64,000 nt of DNA, taken from Wukongibacter sp050859025. GTDB lineage: Bacteria; Bacillota; Clostridia; Peptostreptococcales; Caminicellaceae. The stretch covers positions 2,232,001 to 2,296,000 of the forward strand of contig NZ_CP138200.1 in assembly GCF_050859025.1 (NCBI RefSeq). The letters run 5' to 3'. Under the pieces are notes generated by a model, which had not been told where the DNA came from, made no database searches, and saw nothing but the letters and a program-made list of their open reading frames with translations. Below are positions 34,558 through 43,089 of this stretch, piece by piece. The position numbers were made by a program, and so were the translations under genes. Each line of letters begins with the position of its first letter. Positions within the stretch are counted from its first letter, which is position 1.

Positions 34558-35385
34558 ATGATTGAGATACCAGAGGCTATTGTGCTATCACAGCAAATAA
34601 AGGATGTGTTAATGGGGAAAAGAATTGATTATGTAATTGCTAATCAATCACCTCATAAGTTTGCTTGGTTTTTTGGTGAACCAAATGCATATGATAGAAG
34701 ATTAAGTGGTAAAATTATTGAAAAGGCTTGTGCATATGGAGGTTATATTGAAATTAGTTTAGGAACCACAAGACTATTGTTTAGTGAGGGCGTAAATTTG
34801 AGATACCTTATAAAAGGAGAGAAATTACCTCAAAAGCATCAACTACTGCTAGGGTTTGAGGATGAATCTATGCTTATTGCGTCTATTCAGATGTATGGAG
34901 GAATGTGGAGCTTTGAAGAGGGAGAATTTGATAATATATATTATAAAGTAGCTAAGGAAAAACCATCCCCCTTATCGAAGGATTTTGATTTTAAATATTA
35001 TGAGCAAATTTTGAAGGATGAAAGCTTGCAGAAGAAAAGTGCCAAAGCTCTTTTAGCTACAGATCAGAGGATTCCTGGACTTGGTAATGGAGTACTTCAA
35101 GATATATTATTTAATGCTAAAATTCATCCTAAAAGAAAAGTATCAACATTGTCGGATAAAGAAATAAAGGGGATTTTTAACTCAATAAAATCAACTTTAC
35201 ATGAAATGGTTTTAAAGGGGGGAAGAGATACAGAAAAAGATTTATTTAGATGTAGCGGTGGATATATAACTAAATTGAGTAAGAAAACTGTAAAATACCC
35301 ATGTAAAGTTTGTGGTGGACAGATTATAAAAAAAGCATATTTAGGTGGAAGTATCTATTATTGTGAAGGATGCCAGCAAGAATAG
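34558..35385 (+). CDS. Fpg/Nei-like DNA glycosylase lacking the N-terminal proline
   Basis: A 275-residue protein with GGAGG before the ATG. The N-terminal half matches the Fpg/Nei catalytic domain (MIEIPEAIVLSQQIKD), the middle the helix-two-turn-helix (ATDQRIPGLGNGVLQDILFNAKIHPKRK), and the C-terminus a CxxC...CxxC zinc finger (CKVCGG ... CEGCQ). Canonical enzymes begin MPE and use Pro2 as nucleophile; here residue 2 is Ile while Glu3 is kept. This variant is annotated as endonuclease VIII in related Firmicutes, but its base-excision chemistry must differ or be absent. Confidence 0.85.
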   Translation: MIEIPEAIVLSQQIKDVLMGKRIDYVIANQSPHKFAWFFGEPNAYDRRLSGKIIEKACAYGGYIEISLGTTRLLFSEGVNLRYLIKGEKLPQKHQLLLGFEDESMLIASIQMYGGMWSFEEGEFDNIYYKVAKEKPSPLSKDFDFKYYEQILKDESLQKKSAKALLATDQRIPGLGNGVLQDILFNAKIHPKRKVSTLSDKEIKGIFNSIKSTLHEMVLKGGRDTEKDLFRCSGGYITKLSKKTVKYPCKVCGGQIIKKAYLGGSIYYCEGCQQE

Positions 35386-35494
35386 AAATGAACTTTGATG
35401 TGAAAAGAATATGTAGAGCCTTGAACAATGATTGAAATAATGCTAAACTTGAATAATATAACTACTAGAAATATTTATACGGGGAGAAGTAGAT

Positions 35495-35689
35495 ATGGAA
35501 GTTCAAATATTTGTTAAAGGTAAAAAAGAACCCTTAATTTATAAAGGTGATAGAATAGATATACTTGATTTTGAAATGGATGATGTAGATTATAAACAGG
35601 TTAGATACTTTAGCTTTAAAAAAGGAATGAGTAAGAGTGAGTTTGTGCAGAAAAGTCTTATAAAAAAGATAGTTACAAACAAAAAATAG
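35495..35689 (+). CDS. Hypothetical protein, 64 residues
   Basis: A short basic protein after GGGGAGAAG. It begins MEVQIFVKGKKEPLIYKGD, then has the segment DVDYKQVRYFSFKKGMSKSEFV. It looks like a small beta-rich domain; no family is recognised. A strong terminator follows within 12 bases of the stop, supporting a real unit. Confidence 0.5.
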   Translation: MEVQIFVKGKKEPLIYKGDRIDILDFEMDDVDYKQVRYFSFKKGMSKSEFVQKSLIKKIVTNKK

Positions 35690-35700
35690 CACAGTATATT

Positions 35701-35744
35701 AAAGCCTTCTTATATGAAACTAAGTCCATATAAGAAGCTTTTTT
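35701..35744 (+). terminator. Intrinsic terminator before the CCA-adding enzyme gene
   Basis: AAAGCCTTCTTATATG pairs with CATATAAGAAGCTTTTTT; the stem is about 14 bp and ends in a T run. Confidence 0.8.
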
Positions 35745-35767
35745 GTATATACGGAGGTTTTAATAAA

Positions 35768-37123
35768 ATGAAAATTCAAATTCCAAGAAGGGTAAATAGG
35801 ATATTAGATGTACTAAAGAATCATAACCATGAAGGATATATTGTTGGTGGTTGTGTAAGAGATAGTATTTTAGGAAGAGAACCTAACGATTGGGATATAT
35901 GTACAAATTGTAGACCTGAAAGAATGCTAGAAATTTTTAATGTATTTAAGGTGATTCCTACGGGCTTAAAGCATGGTACCGTTACTATAGTAATCGAAAA
36001 TGAACACTTTGAGGTAACTACCTTTAGGATTGATAAGGACTATAACGATGGCAGACGTCCTGATAGAGTAGAGTTTACAGGGGATTTAAGGGAAGATCTA
36101 AAACGGAGAGACTTTACCATAAATGCAATGGCCTATGGTCGCAGTGAGGGCCTTATTGACTATTATGGAGGGGTAGATGATATAGCTATTAAAAAAATTA
36201 GATGTGTGGGAGAACCTAGGCAAAGATTTAGTGAAGATTATTTGAGGATGCTAAGAGCCGTAAGATTTTCCAATCAACTAGGATATGAGCTCGAATCCAA
36301 TACCTTTAAAGCCATAGAAGAGCTTTCAAATAATATTGTACATATTAGCAAGGAAAGAATTAGAGAAGAGTTAAATAAGATACTGTTGTCAGATAAACCA
36401 TCGACGGGTTTTATGTTATTGCTTGAAACTGGATTATTACAGTACATTGTGCCGGAGATGCTGCGATGTGTCAATTTCGATCAAAGAAATCCACACCATC
36501 ATAAAGATGTATTTAACCATACAATGATTGTACTCGATAATACTGAGAAGGATTTAGTACTAAGGTTAGCTGCGCTACTTCATGATATTGCAAAACCACT
36601 TTGTTTTTCTATAGACGATGAAGGAGTTGGTCATTTTTATAGCCATCATATTAAGGGAATGGACATGTCAGAGGAGATTTTAAAAGGTCTTAAATATGAT
36701 AATCAAACTATTAATTTAGTAAAAGCTTTAGTTAAAGAGCATATGTCTAAATTTAATGAGCTTACGCCAAAAATCGTAAAAAGACTAATCAATAGAGTGG
36801 GACCAGATAATATGGAAAGGTTATTTAAGCTTCAGAGGGCAGATGTAAAGGGGAGTAATGAACCCCATGATTTTAGTGGAATTGAAAAAATTGAGGAACT
36901 ATATGTGAAGATAATCAATGAAAAGCAGCCCTTAAGTGTTAAGGATTTAGAAGTTAACGGAAGAGACCTGATGAACTTAGGTATTCCCCAAGGTAAGGAG
37001 ATAGGAAGAATGCTAGAAAAACTATTAGAAAGGGTTTTAGATAATCCAGAGACAAATAGGAGGGCTTTGCTGATTAATGAAGTAAAGGACATCTTATTAG
37101 AAAAGGAGAGAAAGAAATGTTAG
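35768..37123 (+). CDS. cca: tRNA nucleotidyltransferase (CCA- or A-adding) with HD domain
   Basis: A 451-residue class II nucleotidyltransferase that builds or repairs the tRNA 3' CCA end. The ATG at 35768 follows ACGGAGG. Visible motifs: GGCVRDSILGREPNDWDI (metal Asp pair), RRDFTINAMAY, EDYLRMLRAVRFSNQLGY, and a C-terminal HD phosphohydrolase domain with AALLHDIAKP and KEHM. The stop codon overlaps the start of rtcB (ATGTTAG), so the genes are translationally coupled. Full CCA versus A-only activity cannot be told from sequence alone. Confidence 0.92.
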   Translation: MKIQIPRRVNRILDVLKNHNHEGYIVGGCVRDSILGREPNDWDICTNCRPERMLEIFNVFKVIPTGLKHGTVTIVIENEHFEVTTFRIDKDYNDGRRPDRVEFTGDLREDLKRRDFTINAMAYGRSEGLIDYYGGVDDIAIKKIRCVGEPRQRFSEDYLRMLRAVRFSNQLGYELESNTFKAIEELSNNIVHISKERIREELNKILLSDKPSTGFMLLLETGLLQYIVPEMLRCVNFDQRNPHHHKDVFNHTMIVLDNTEKDLVLRLAALLHDIAKPLCFSIDDEGVGHFYSHHIKGMDMSEEILKGLKYDNQTINLVKALVKEHMSKFNELTPKIVKRLINRVGPDNMERLFKLQRADVKGSNEPHDFSGIEKIEELYVKIINEKQPLSVKDLEVNGRDLMNLGIPQGKEIGRMLEKLLERVLDNPETNRRALLINEVKDILLEKERKKC

Positions 37124-38340
37124 AACTAAAGGGAAAGTACAATACTGCAAAGGTATTTACCTATAGTATAGAGCAAGAAGCAATATCACAAATAGTAGAA
37201 CTATTAAATCAAGAGGCATTTAAAGAATGTAAAGTAAGGGTAATGCCCGATACCCATGCAGGAAAAGGTTGTGTAATAGGATTTACTGCAAATCTGGGAA
37301 ATAAAGCTATACCGAACTTAGTAGGAGTAGATATAGGCTGTGGTATGATAGCAGTAAAGCTTGGGACTATTGATATAGACTTTCAAAGCCTAGACAAATT
37401 TATTAGAAACAATATTCCTCATGGAAATAAGGTTAATAAAAAAATGCAAATAAGACTATCTAAGGAGTTTCACGATAGAATTGTTGGTATATCCAATAAA
37501 ACGAAAAGCAATCCTAAAAGGAATCTATTGTCTATAGGATCATTGGGAGGTGGAAATCATTTTATAGAAGTTAATGAAGATAAATATGGAGATAAATGGC
37601 TTGTGATTCACTCTGGAAGTAGAAATTTTGGACATAAAATAGCTACTTATCATCAAAAGAAGGCAATAGAGTATTGTGATAAACAAGTTAGATATTTTAA
37701 TAGAGAAAAAGATGAAAGAATAGAATTATTGAAGCAGACGGGCAGGGAAGAGGAAATACAAAAATATGTTCAAGAAATCAACTCCTTGACTGAAAAATAT
37801 AATCTACCTAAATATCTATGTTTTCTTGAAGACAGTAGATTACAGGAATATCTAGAGGATATGAAAACAGCTCAAGAATATGCAAATCTTAATAGAAAGG
37901 TAATGGCTACAAAAATATTGGCTTCTATAGATTTAAATATAGATGAATTAGAGGGCTTCCAGACAATACACAACTATATTGATTTTGAGGATATGATAGT
38001 TAGAAAAGGAGCCATATCTGCTGGAAAAGACGAAAAGGTATTGATTCCTATAAACATGAGGGATGGAAGTATTATCGCTTTAGGAAAGGGGAATGAAGAT
38101 TGGAATAATTCTGCGCCTCATGGAGCAGGTAGATTAATGAGTAGAAGTAAAGCTAAAGAGGTGATTAATCTAGATGAGTACAAGGAAACTATGGAAAAGG
38201 TATGGTCTACTTCGGTTAAAGAATCTACACTGGATGAAGCTCCTATGGCCTATAAGCCTATGAATGAGATCATAGATAACATAAAGGATACAGTAGAAAT
38301 AGTTGATATTATTAGGCCGTTATATAACTTTAAAGCATAA
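37117..38340 (+). CDS. rtcB: RtcB family RNA ligase
   Basis: A 407-residue RtcB, which joins 2',3'-cyclic phosphate or 3'-phosphate ends to 5'-OH RNA ends with GTP and manganese. Metal and guanylate-binding motifs are visible: MPDTHAGKGCVIGFT, VGVDIGCGM, LGGGNHFIEV, HSGSRNFGH and the nucleophile-region PHGAGRLMSRSKA. It starts inside the last codons of the tRNA nucleotidyltransferase gene, an arrangement that suggests joint tRNA 3'-end repair and ligation. The archease partner is not in the window. Confidence 0.94.
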   Translation: MLELKGKYNTAKVFTYSIEQEAISQIVELLNQEAFKECKVRVMPDTHAGKGCVIGFTANLGNKAIPNLVGVDIGCGMIAVKLGTIDIDFQSLDKFIRNNIPHGNKVNKKMQIRLSKEFHDRIVGISNKTKSNPKRNLLSIGSLGGGNHFIEVNEDKYGDKWLVIHSGSRNFGHKIATYHQKKAIEYCDKQVRYFNREKDERIELLKQTGREEEIQKYVQEINSLTEKYNLPKYLCFLEDSRLQEYLEDMKTAQEYANLNRKVMATKILASIDLNIDELEGFQTIHNYIDFEDMIVRKGAISAGKDEKVLIPINMRDGSIIALGKGNEDWNNSAPHGAGRLMSRSKAKEVINLDEYKETMEKVWSTSVKESTLDEAPMAYKPMNEIIDNIKDTVEIVDIIRPLYNFKA

Positions 38341-38381
38341 TTAAGAGTATATAAAAAAGAACGCTATATAGCGGCCTTTTC

Positions 38382-38488
38382 TATAACACATAGGAAATTA
38401 TAAACCTATTAGAGCTATAGATAAATATAATTTCCGTAAATATGTTTCAATAAAGTCAACTTTAAAAATTTTTATAAAAGACTTTGTC
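38382..38488. repeat. Palindromic repeat, family 2 (copy b)
   Basis: ATAACACATAGGAAATTATA, complement TATAATTTCCGTAAATATGT, then AAAGTCAACTTT and TTTTATAAAAGACTTTGT. Same block order as the copy at 16177-16287. The right edge touches the end of the next (minus-strand) gene. Confidence 0.6.
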
Positions 38489-38723
38489 ATATTTTCTTTA
38501 ATATGATATTATAACCCAGCTCAGTTTTTCCTTTTGTTTGCAATTCTTTTTCGAAGGTACTAAAGGACTTTTTTAATCTTTCATTTGCATTTTTCATCCA
38601 TTGGGCACCCATCCAAAGTTGTAGTGTATCTACAGCTTCATATAGTGCTAATTCAGGTTCTTCAGCTTCTATATTGAAGCTTTTTACTTGATTGTTTTCT
38701 TTAATGGATAATTCGTAAGTCAT
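38487..38723 (-). CDS. Hypothetical protein, 78 residues
   Basis: AGGGGTGAT precedes the ATG on the minus strand. The protein is soluble and mostly helical: MTYELSIKENNQVKSFNIEAEEPELALYE, then AVDTLQLWMGAQWMKNANERLKK. No family is recognised. It is followed by gmhB upstream on the same strand, with about 80 bases between. Confidence 0.5.
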   Translation of the reverse strand: MTYELSIKENNQVKSFNIEAEEPELALYEAVDTLQLWMGAQWMKNANERLKKSFSTFEKELQTKGKTELGYNIILKKI

Positions 38724-38804
38724 ATTATCACCCCTTTATATTTTTTGCACTATTATAATTTTTAATATGTAGCAAATTATGGTTTAGACCATAAATAAAA
38801 TTGA

Positions 38805-39305
38805 TTAAGATAAGATGATATTAACAGCTTCTAGTAGGTTACCTACAGTATAATCGGCTTTTTTATAGGGTTTACCTATTTTTATGGTTTTACAGCCACT
38901 TTTAAGACCAGCTTCAATATCTACATCTCTATCGCCAACCATAAATGAATGATTTAAGCTAATATCATATTTTCTAGCAAGTCTTTTAAGCATACCTGGT
39001 GAAGGTTTTCTGCATTCACATTTTGATTTAAAATGTGGGCAGAAATCTATTTCATCAATGTGTGCACCATGCTTTTTAACTTCACTAACTAATTTTTCAT
39101 GAATATCGTTTAAATCTTTTTCATTAAAATATCCCATTTCGATACCGCCTTGGTTGGTAACAACAAAGACGTAATAACCAGCTTGATTTAATTGTAAAAT
39201 GGATTGAGCTGACCAAGGATACAGTTTTAAATCTTCAGGCCGATTTACAGGCCTATAGTTATCATTTATAACACCATCTCTATCTAAAAAAACTGCTTTT
39301 TTCAA
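38805..39305 (-). CDS. gmhB: HAD-IIIA phosphatase, GmhB-like
   Basis: A 166-residue HAD phosphatase that matches D-glycero-D-manno-heptose 1,7-bisphosphate 7-phosphatase. Nucleophile and acid Asp are in KAVFLDRDGVIND, then VVTNQGGIEMGYF, the zinc-binding CPHFKSKCECRKPSPGM, and MVGDRDVDIEAG. In a Gram-positive it would supply heptose for cell-surface glycans rather than LPS, or act as a general small phosphatase. No other heptose gene is adjacent. Confidence 0.88.
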   Translation of the reverse strand: MKKAVFLDRDGVINDNYRPVNRPEDLKLYPWSAQSILQLNQAGYYVFVVTNQGGIEMGYFNEKDLNDIHEKLVSEVKKHGAHIDEIDFCPHFKSKCECRKPSPGMLKRLARKYDISLNHSFMVGDRDVDIEAGLKSGCKTIKIGKPYKKADYTVGNLLEAVNIILS

Positions 39306-39574
39306 AAAATCATCTCCCTGTACCCAGTATAGTTTAGTACGGATTGCAAAAGATTACAAGAAAAAGTTTTAAAATTATTATAGTTTGTATGTAAACAAAA
39401 ATTGTAATAATATTTAGCAAGTATTTATGGTAAAATAAAATTTAGGCAACTTTATGTTATCTTTTAAGTAATAATTAAGGTATTCTCCAAAACCTTTATA
39501 AAAGACATCTTAATGGTTTGATTATATCACTAAAATCCTTTTAAAAAGAATTAATATATTTCGGAGGAATACAT

Positions 39575-40849
39575 ATGAAACACAATACGGTTGTGAAATT
39601 CACACTAATTGCAGCCTTAATCGCTGGTTCTATCATACCATTTTGTGGATATATTTTTTTGATAATATTACTTTCATACTTAATAATTAAAGGGGAATTA
39701 AAAAGTATACTCCATTTAGCATTGAAAGAAAAAAGTATTTTATTTGCTCTTGTATATATTATGTTTTCCCTAATTAGGTCAAATTATAAAATTGATAGCT
39801 TAATAGCAACATTAGGAATTATTATAGTTATTTTACTATACTTAGTAATTAGAAAGTACATAAATTCACTTAATGATACTATAGACATATTTAAAAGTTT
39901 TATTTTTAGTAATATAATAATCTCAGCATACGGTATTATACAATTTTATTTTATTAGAAATTCATACTTTGCAGCTAGTTGGATAGATAGTAGTGTGTAC
40001 AATATTACCATGAGGGCATATTCTACTATGCTAAATCCAAATGTTTTAGCGGGATATCTAGTATTTTATATTTGTATTCAGTTAACTTCACTAGAAAACA
40101 TAAAATCTAGAAAACTTAGTTTTTTTTCCATAGTATTATCTAGTCTTTGCTTGATTTTGACTTATTCTAGAGGAGCATGGATATCCTTGCTCATAGTAGT
40201 TTTTCTGATATATATTTATAGACAAAAAATCCCACACCTATTATACCTTTGTACATTTTTGATTTCTATAATTTTAATTAATGGTAGTTTTGGAATAGAG
40301 AGGTTGAGCATAAATAAATCTTTACATGATAATAGTATGCTTTATAGACTAGAAATATATAAAGCAACACTAGAAATTATTAAAGAGCACCTTTGGTTTG
40401 GTACTGGTTTAAATACTATGAAGCATTATATTCATAACTATTCCAAAGTAGTTACAGCACCTGTTGATCATGCTCACAATCTTATTTTGCACATACTTGG
40501 AGAAACGGGTTTTATAGGATTAATTATTTTTGGTATAATCTTATTAACGTTAATTAGAAATCTGTATTATACGTATAGATTGGAAGATGATTTTTATAAA
40601 GATATTGCTGTATCAGGATTTTTAGGATTTCTTTCTATACTGATACATGGGTTTATAGATGCACCAATTGTTGCTCCACAATTTCTTTTTTTTACAATAT
40701 ACATTTACTCGTTTATTTCAAATATAAGGTATATGAAAAATTTCTTAGATAGATCATCGGAGACTTGTTCTAATAGCAGAAAGAATAGTGGAGGGGAATT
40801 ATATGGAACAAGAGATACTAGCTTTAAAAAGAGCTATAATAGAGCTTGA
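39575..40849 (+). CDS. O-antigen ligase-like (Wzy/WaaL) membrane protein
   Basis: A 424-residue polytopic protein with about ten hydrophobic helices and GGAGGA before the ATG. It has the family's central motif LILTYSRGAWISLLIVV (Arg in an SRGAW segment) and the periplasmic-type loop with GTGLNTMKHY ... DHAHNLILHILGETGFIG. Proteins of this family join polymerised glycans to an acceptor. The C-terminal tail overlaps the next gene by 47 bases. Confidence 0.85.
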   Translation: MKHNTVVKFTLIAALIAGSIIPFCGYIFLIILLSYLIIKGELKSILHLALKEKSILFALVYIMFSLIRSNYKIDSLIATLGIIIVILLYLVIRKYINSLNDTIDIFKSFIFSNIIISAYGIIQFYFIRNSYFAASWIDSSVYNITMRAYSTMLNPNVLAGYLVFYICIQLTSLENIKSRKLSFFSIVLSSLCLILTYSRGAWISLLIVVFLIYIYRQKIPHLLYLCTFLISIILINGSFGIERLSINKSLHDNSMLYRLEIYKATLEIIKEHLWFGTGLNTMKHYIHNYSKVVTAPVDHAHNLILHILGETGFIGLIIFGIILLTLIRNLYYTYRLEDDFYKDIAVSGFLGFLSILIHGFIDAPIVAPQFLFFTIYIYSFISNIRYMKNFLDRSSETCSNSRKNSGGELYGTRDTSFKKSYNRA

Positions 40850-41366
40850 GAGAAATAAATCAATTAATGATGATAATACAGTTATTAAAAATATAGATAA
40901 GATTATTTATATCTGTGAAAAAATCAAAGAGGATTTTCAAAAACAAGATGAATCTGTATATAAAGATGTTAGATGTGCAAAGATTAATACTATTAAGTTT
41001 ATCTATAAGCCTTTGCGTGTCAAAAACTATTTTGAAGGAGACTATATCGTCAGATTTGCAGAAGATAGATCTAGAGACTTAAAGGACGCCAAGGCTTTGG
41101 ATGTCCATAATGAATTTTGGATTCAGCATAAGACTATTAAGGGGACCATCTTTGGTTCAGTACCAAAGGAGCTTTTAAAAGAAAAGGAACTGAAGTCACT
41201 TTTGATGAGTGGATGGAAGGAAGCAGAAGTAGACATTTTAGAGATTAAGGATTGCTTTGATGATATAAGAGAAATTATTAAATTTTGCGAAAATAGATTT
41301 AGCAATTATATTCTTATTCAGGAAGAACTTACAAAATCTCATTTGATTTTAAATTATAAAATATAG
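40803..41366 (+). CDS. Hypothetical protein, 187 residues
   Basis: GGAGGGG precedes the ATG at 40803, which lies inside the preceding ligase-like gene. The protein is soluble, with an N-terminal helical section (MEQEILALKRAIIELERN) and a mixed section containing VHNEFWIQHKTIKGTIFGSVPKELL. No family is recognised. The overlap suggests coupled translation with the membrane glycan enzyme. Confidence 0.6.
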   Translation: MEQEILALKRAIIELERNKSINDDNTVIKNIDKIIYICEKIKEDFQKQDESVYKDVRCAKINTIKFIYKPLRVKNYFEGDYIVRFAEDRSRDLKDAKALDVHNEFWIQHKTIKGTIFGSVPKELLKEKELKSLLMSGWKEAEVDILEIKDCFDDIREIIKFCENRFSNYILIQEELTKSHLILNYKI

Positions 41367-41385
41367 TGAGGAAATCCTATAGTTC

Positions 41386-41464
41386 TAACTTGGCACAATT
41401 GCATGACAAGTGTGGTATAAATCTAGGGCTTTTAAGTATATATAGAGTGCAGATAGCAGAACTT
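41386..41464. repeat. Palindromic repeat, family 3 (copy a)
   Basis: AACTTGGCACAATTGCATGA to TTTAAGTATATATAGAGTG. The same sequence in reverse complement ends at 42545, so two copies bracket the NAD kinase gene in inverted orientation. Confidence 0.55.
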
Positions 41465-41549
41465 AATCTATACTTGAATCTCTTATATAATCGGGATTTG
41501 ATTAAGGCATTAGCCTATTTATACTCATAGGTCTAATGCCTCATATTTT

Positions 41550-42359
41550 CTATAGGAATTTCTCTTTAGCCTTATTCCAGAAATTATATTCTCTAAATCT
41601 TAGAAGCTTTACCTTCAGTTCAGACAATTGTATTTGTACTTCAACTATACTATTATACCTATGCTCAGTTCCGTCGGAGGCAATCAAAATAGAATTCTCA
41701 TAGGCATATTCAGGATGGACCTTTATAGTAGAATATTCTGGAACTATTATACTTGAAGTAAATGAACGATATGCAACTGTATTAATTGGTGCAATAGGCG
41801 TTATTTGCATCATATTAAGCCTTGGATCTACTATACTTCCACCAAGGGAATAATTATATGCAGTACTACCAGTTGGGGTGGATACCAATATACCATCACC
41901 ACTAAATTTTTCTAGAAAACTCTCGTCTAGAGAAAGATTTAAATGAATTGTTGTGGATTTATAACCTCTTATTATTATTTCATTTATTCCTAGGATTTCG
42001 ATACAGCTGTTTCTTGTGCATATTGTAGCTTCCAATGGATGGATTTCATCTATCTTATAATCTCCCTTTCTATATTTGAAGATAAATTCATCCAGTTCAT
42101 GGGGAGATAAGTCCTGAAAAAAACCAAGATGTCCAGTATTAATTCCTATAATTGGCATGTCAGGAAAGTTAAATTTGTGAATAGTCCTGAGAAAGGAACC
42201 ATCTCCACCTATACAGATAACCAAATCTCCATTTGGGTCAAAGTTTTCTGCGACTGTAAAATTGTTTTTTTCAAGTTTATGCTTAAGAATTCTTTCCGTT
42301 TCCTTTGAGACTGGTTTATTATTTGAAACTACATTTATTATTTTGTTTATTGAATACAT
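41550..42359 (-). CDS. nadK: NAD kinase
   Basis: A 269-residue NAD kinase producing NADP+. Motifs are the GGDGSFLRTIHKF phosphate-binding loop, GINTGHLGFFQDLSP, NEIIIRG and FSGDGILVSTPTGSTAYNYSLGGSIV, the last being the conserved catalytic/NAD-binding stretch. The length matches Firmicute NadK. AAAGGAGC precedes the ATG on the minus strand. Monocistronic, bracketed by inverted family 3 repeats. Confidence 0.95.
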   Translation of the reverse strand: MYSINKIINVVSNNKPVSKETERILKHKLEKNNFTVAENFDPNGDLVICIGGDGSFLRTIHKFNFPDMPIIGINTGHLGFFQDLSPHELDEFIFKYRKGDYKIDEIHPLEATICTRNSCIEILGINEIIIRGYKSTTIHLNLSLDESFLEKFSGDGILVSTPTGSTAYNYSLGGSIVDPRLNMMQITPIAPINTVAYRSFTSSIIVPEYSTIKVHPEYAYENSILIASDGTEHRYNSIVEVQIQLSELKVKLLRFREYNFWNKAKEKFL

Positions 42360-42382
42360 AGTAAAGCTCCTTTAAATTAATA

Positions 42383-42545
42383 TAATAGGAAATTATAAGC
42401 CTATTAAAATTGTGATTAATTTTATAATTTTTGTTATGTAAGCCAATTGCATAATTACGATTCTCAAAAACTTACTAATAATATATAGTCTTAAAAGCCC
42501 TAGAGCCATATCACATTTATTATGCAATTGTGCCAAGTTAGAATT
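42383..42545. repeat. Family 2 partial copy joined to an inverted family 3 copy
   Basis: TATAATAGGAAATTATAAGC ... TTTATAATTTTTGTTATGT (family 2 left part, 42383-42440) runs straight into CCAATTGCATAATTACG ... TTATGCAATTGTGCCAAGTT (family 3, inverted, 42440-42545). One repeat seems to have been inserted at the edge of the other. Confidence 0.5.
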
Positions 42546-42658
42546 ATGCAAAATTTTCATGTATATATAGTTAGTATTATTCTTGAATAATTTTAAAATT
42601 CCTTCAAAGTATATATTTATAAAACAAATTTTACCCAAAACCTTTAGGATGTGATTGT

Positions 42659-43069
42659 ATGTATCCAATAATTGTTTTAGCAGGAATAATTAGATGTAAT
42701 AAAAAAATTCTTATTGCTAAACGATATGTAGAAGAATTAGACACATATAAATGGGAGTTTCCAGGAGGGAAATTAGAGGAAAATGAGAATTTGAAGGACT
42801 GTCTTAAAAGAGAAATAATAGAGGAATTAAATTTAGATATTATTGTTGGAGAAATATTTGAAGTGGTGTATCATAGATATAGTGATAAAACAATTCTCCT
42901 TATGGCCTATTTATGCGATTCTGTTACCTATGAAGCATTTGCCATTGAATGTGTAGAGTATAAATGGGTAGATTTTAATCAGCTTAAGCAATATGATTTT
43001 TTAGATGCAGATAAGCCTGTAGTTAACAAACTACTTAGATTTAAAGAAAAAATCTGGGATAGTATATAA
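42659..43069 (+). CDS. Nudix hydrolase, MutT-like
   Basis: A 136-residue (deoxy)nucleoside triphosphate pyrophosphohydrolase. The Nudix box is complete: GGKLEENENLKDCLKREIIEELNLD (G-x5-E-x7-REUxEExGU type, final position N-L). The N-terminus MYPIIVLAGIIRCNKKILIAKR fits the 8-oxo-dGTP/CTP diphosphatase subgroup. It is followed after 20 bases by the pseudouridine synthase gene in the same direction. Confidence 0.88.
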   Translation: MYPIIVLAGIIRCNKKILIAKRYVEELDTYKWEFPGGKLEENENLKDCLKREIIEELNLDIIVGEIFEVVYHRYSDKTILLMAYLCDSVTYEAFAIECVEYKWVDFNQLKQYDFLDADKPVVNKLLRFKEKIWDSI

Positions 43070-43089
43070 AATAGAATCAGGGTGATAAA

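Noticed and set aside
42393..42668. 91-codon minus-strand ORF
   Set aside because: Lies entirely in fused family 2 and family 3 repeats and has no ribosome site; composition fits chance.
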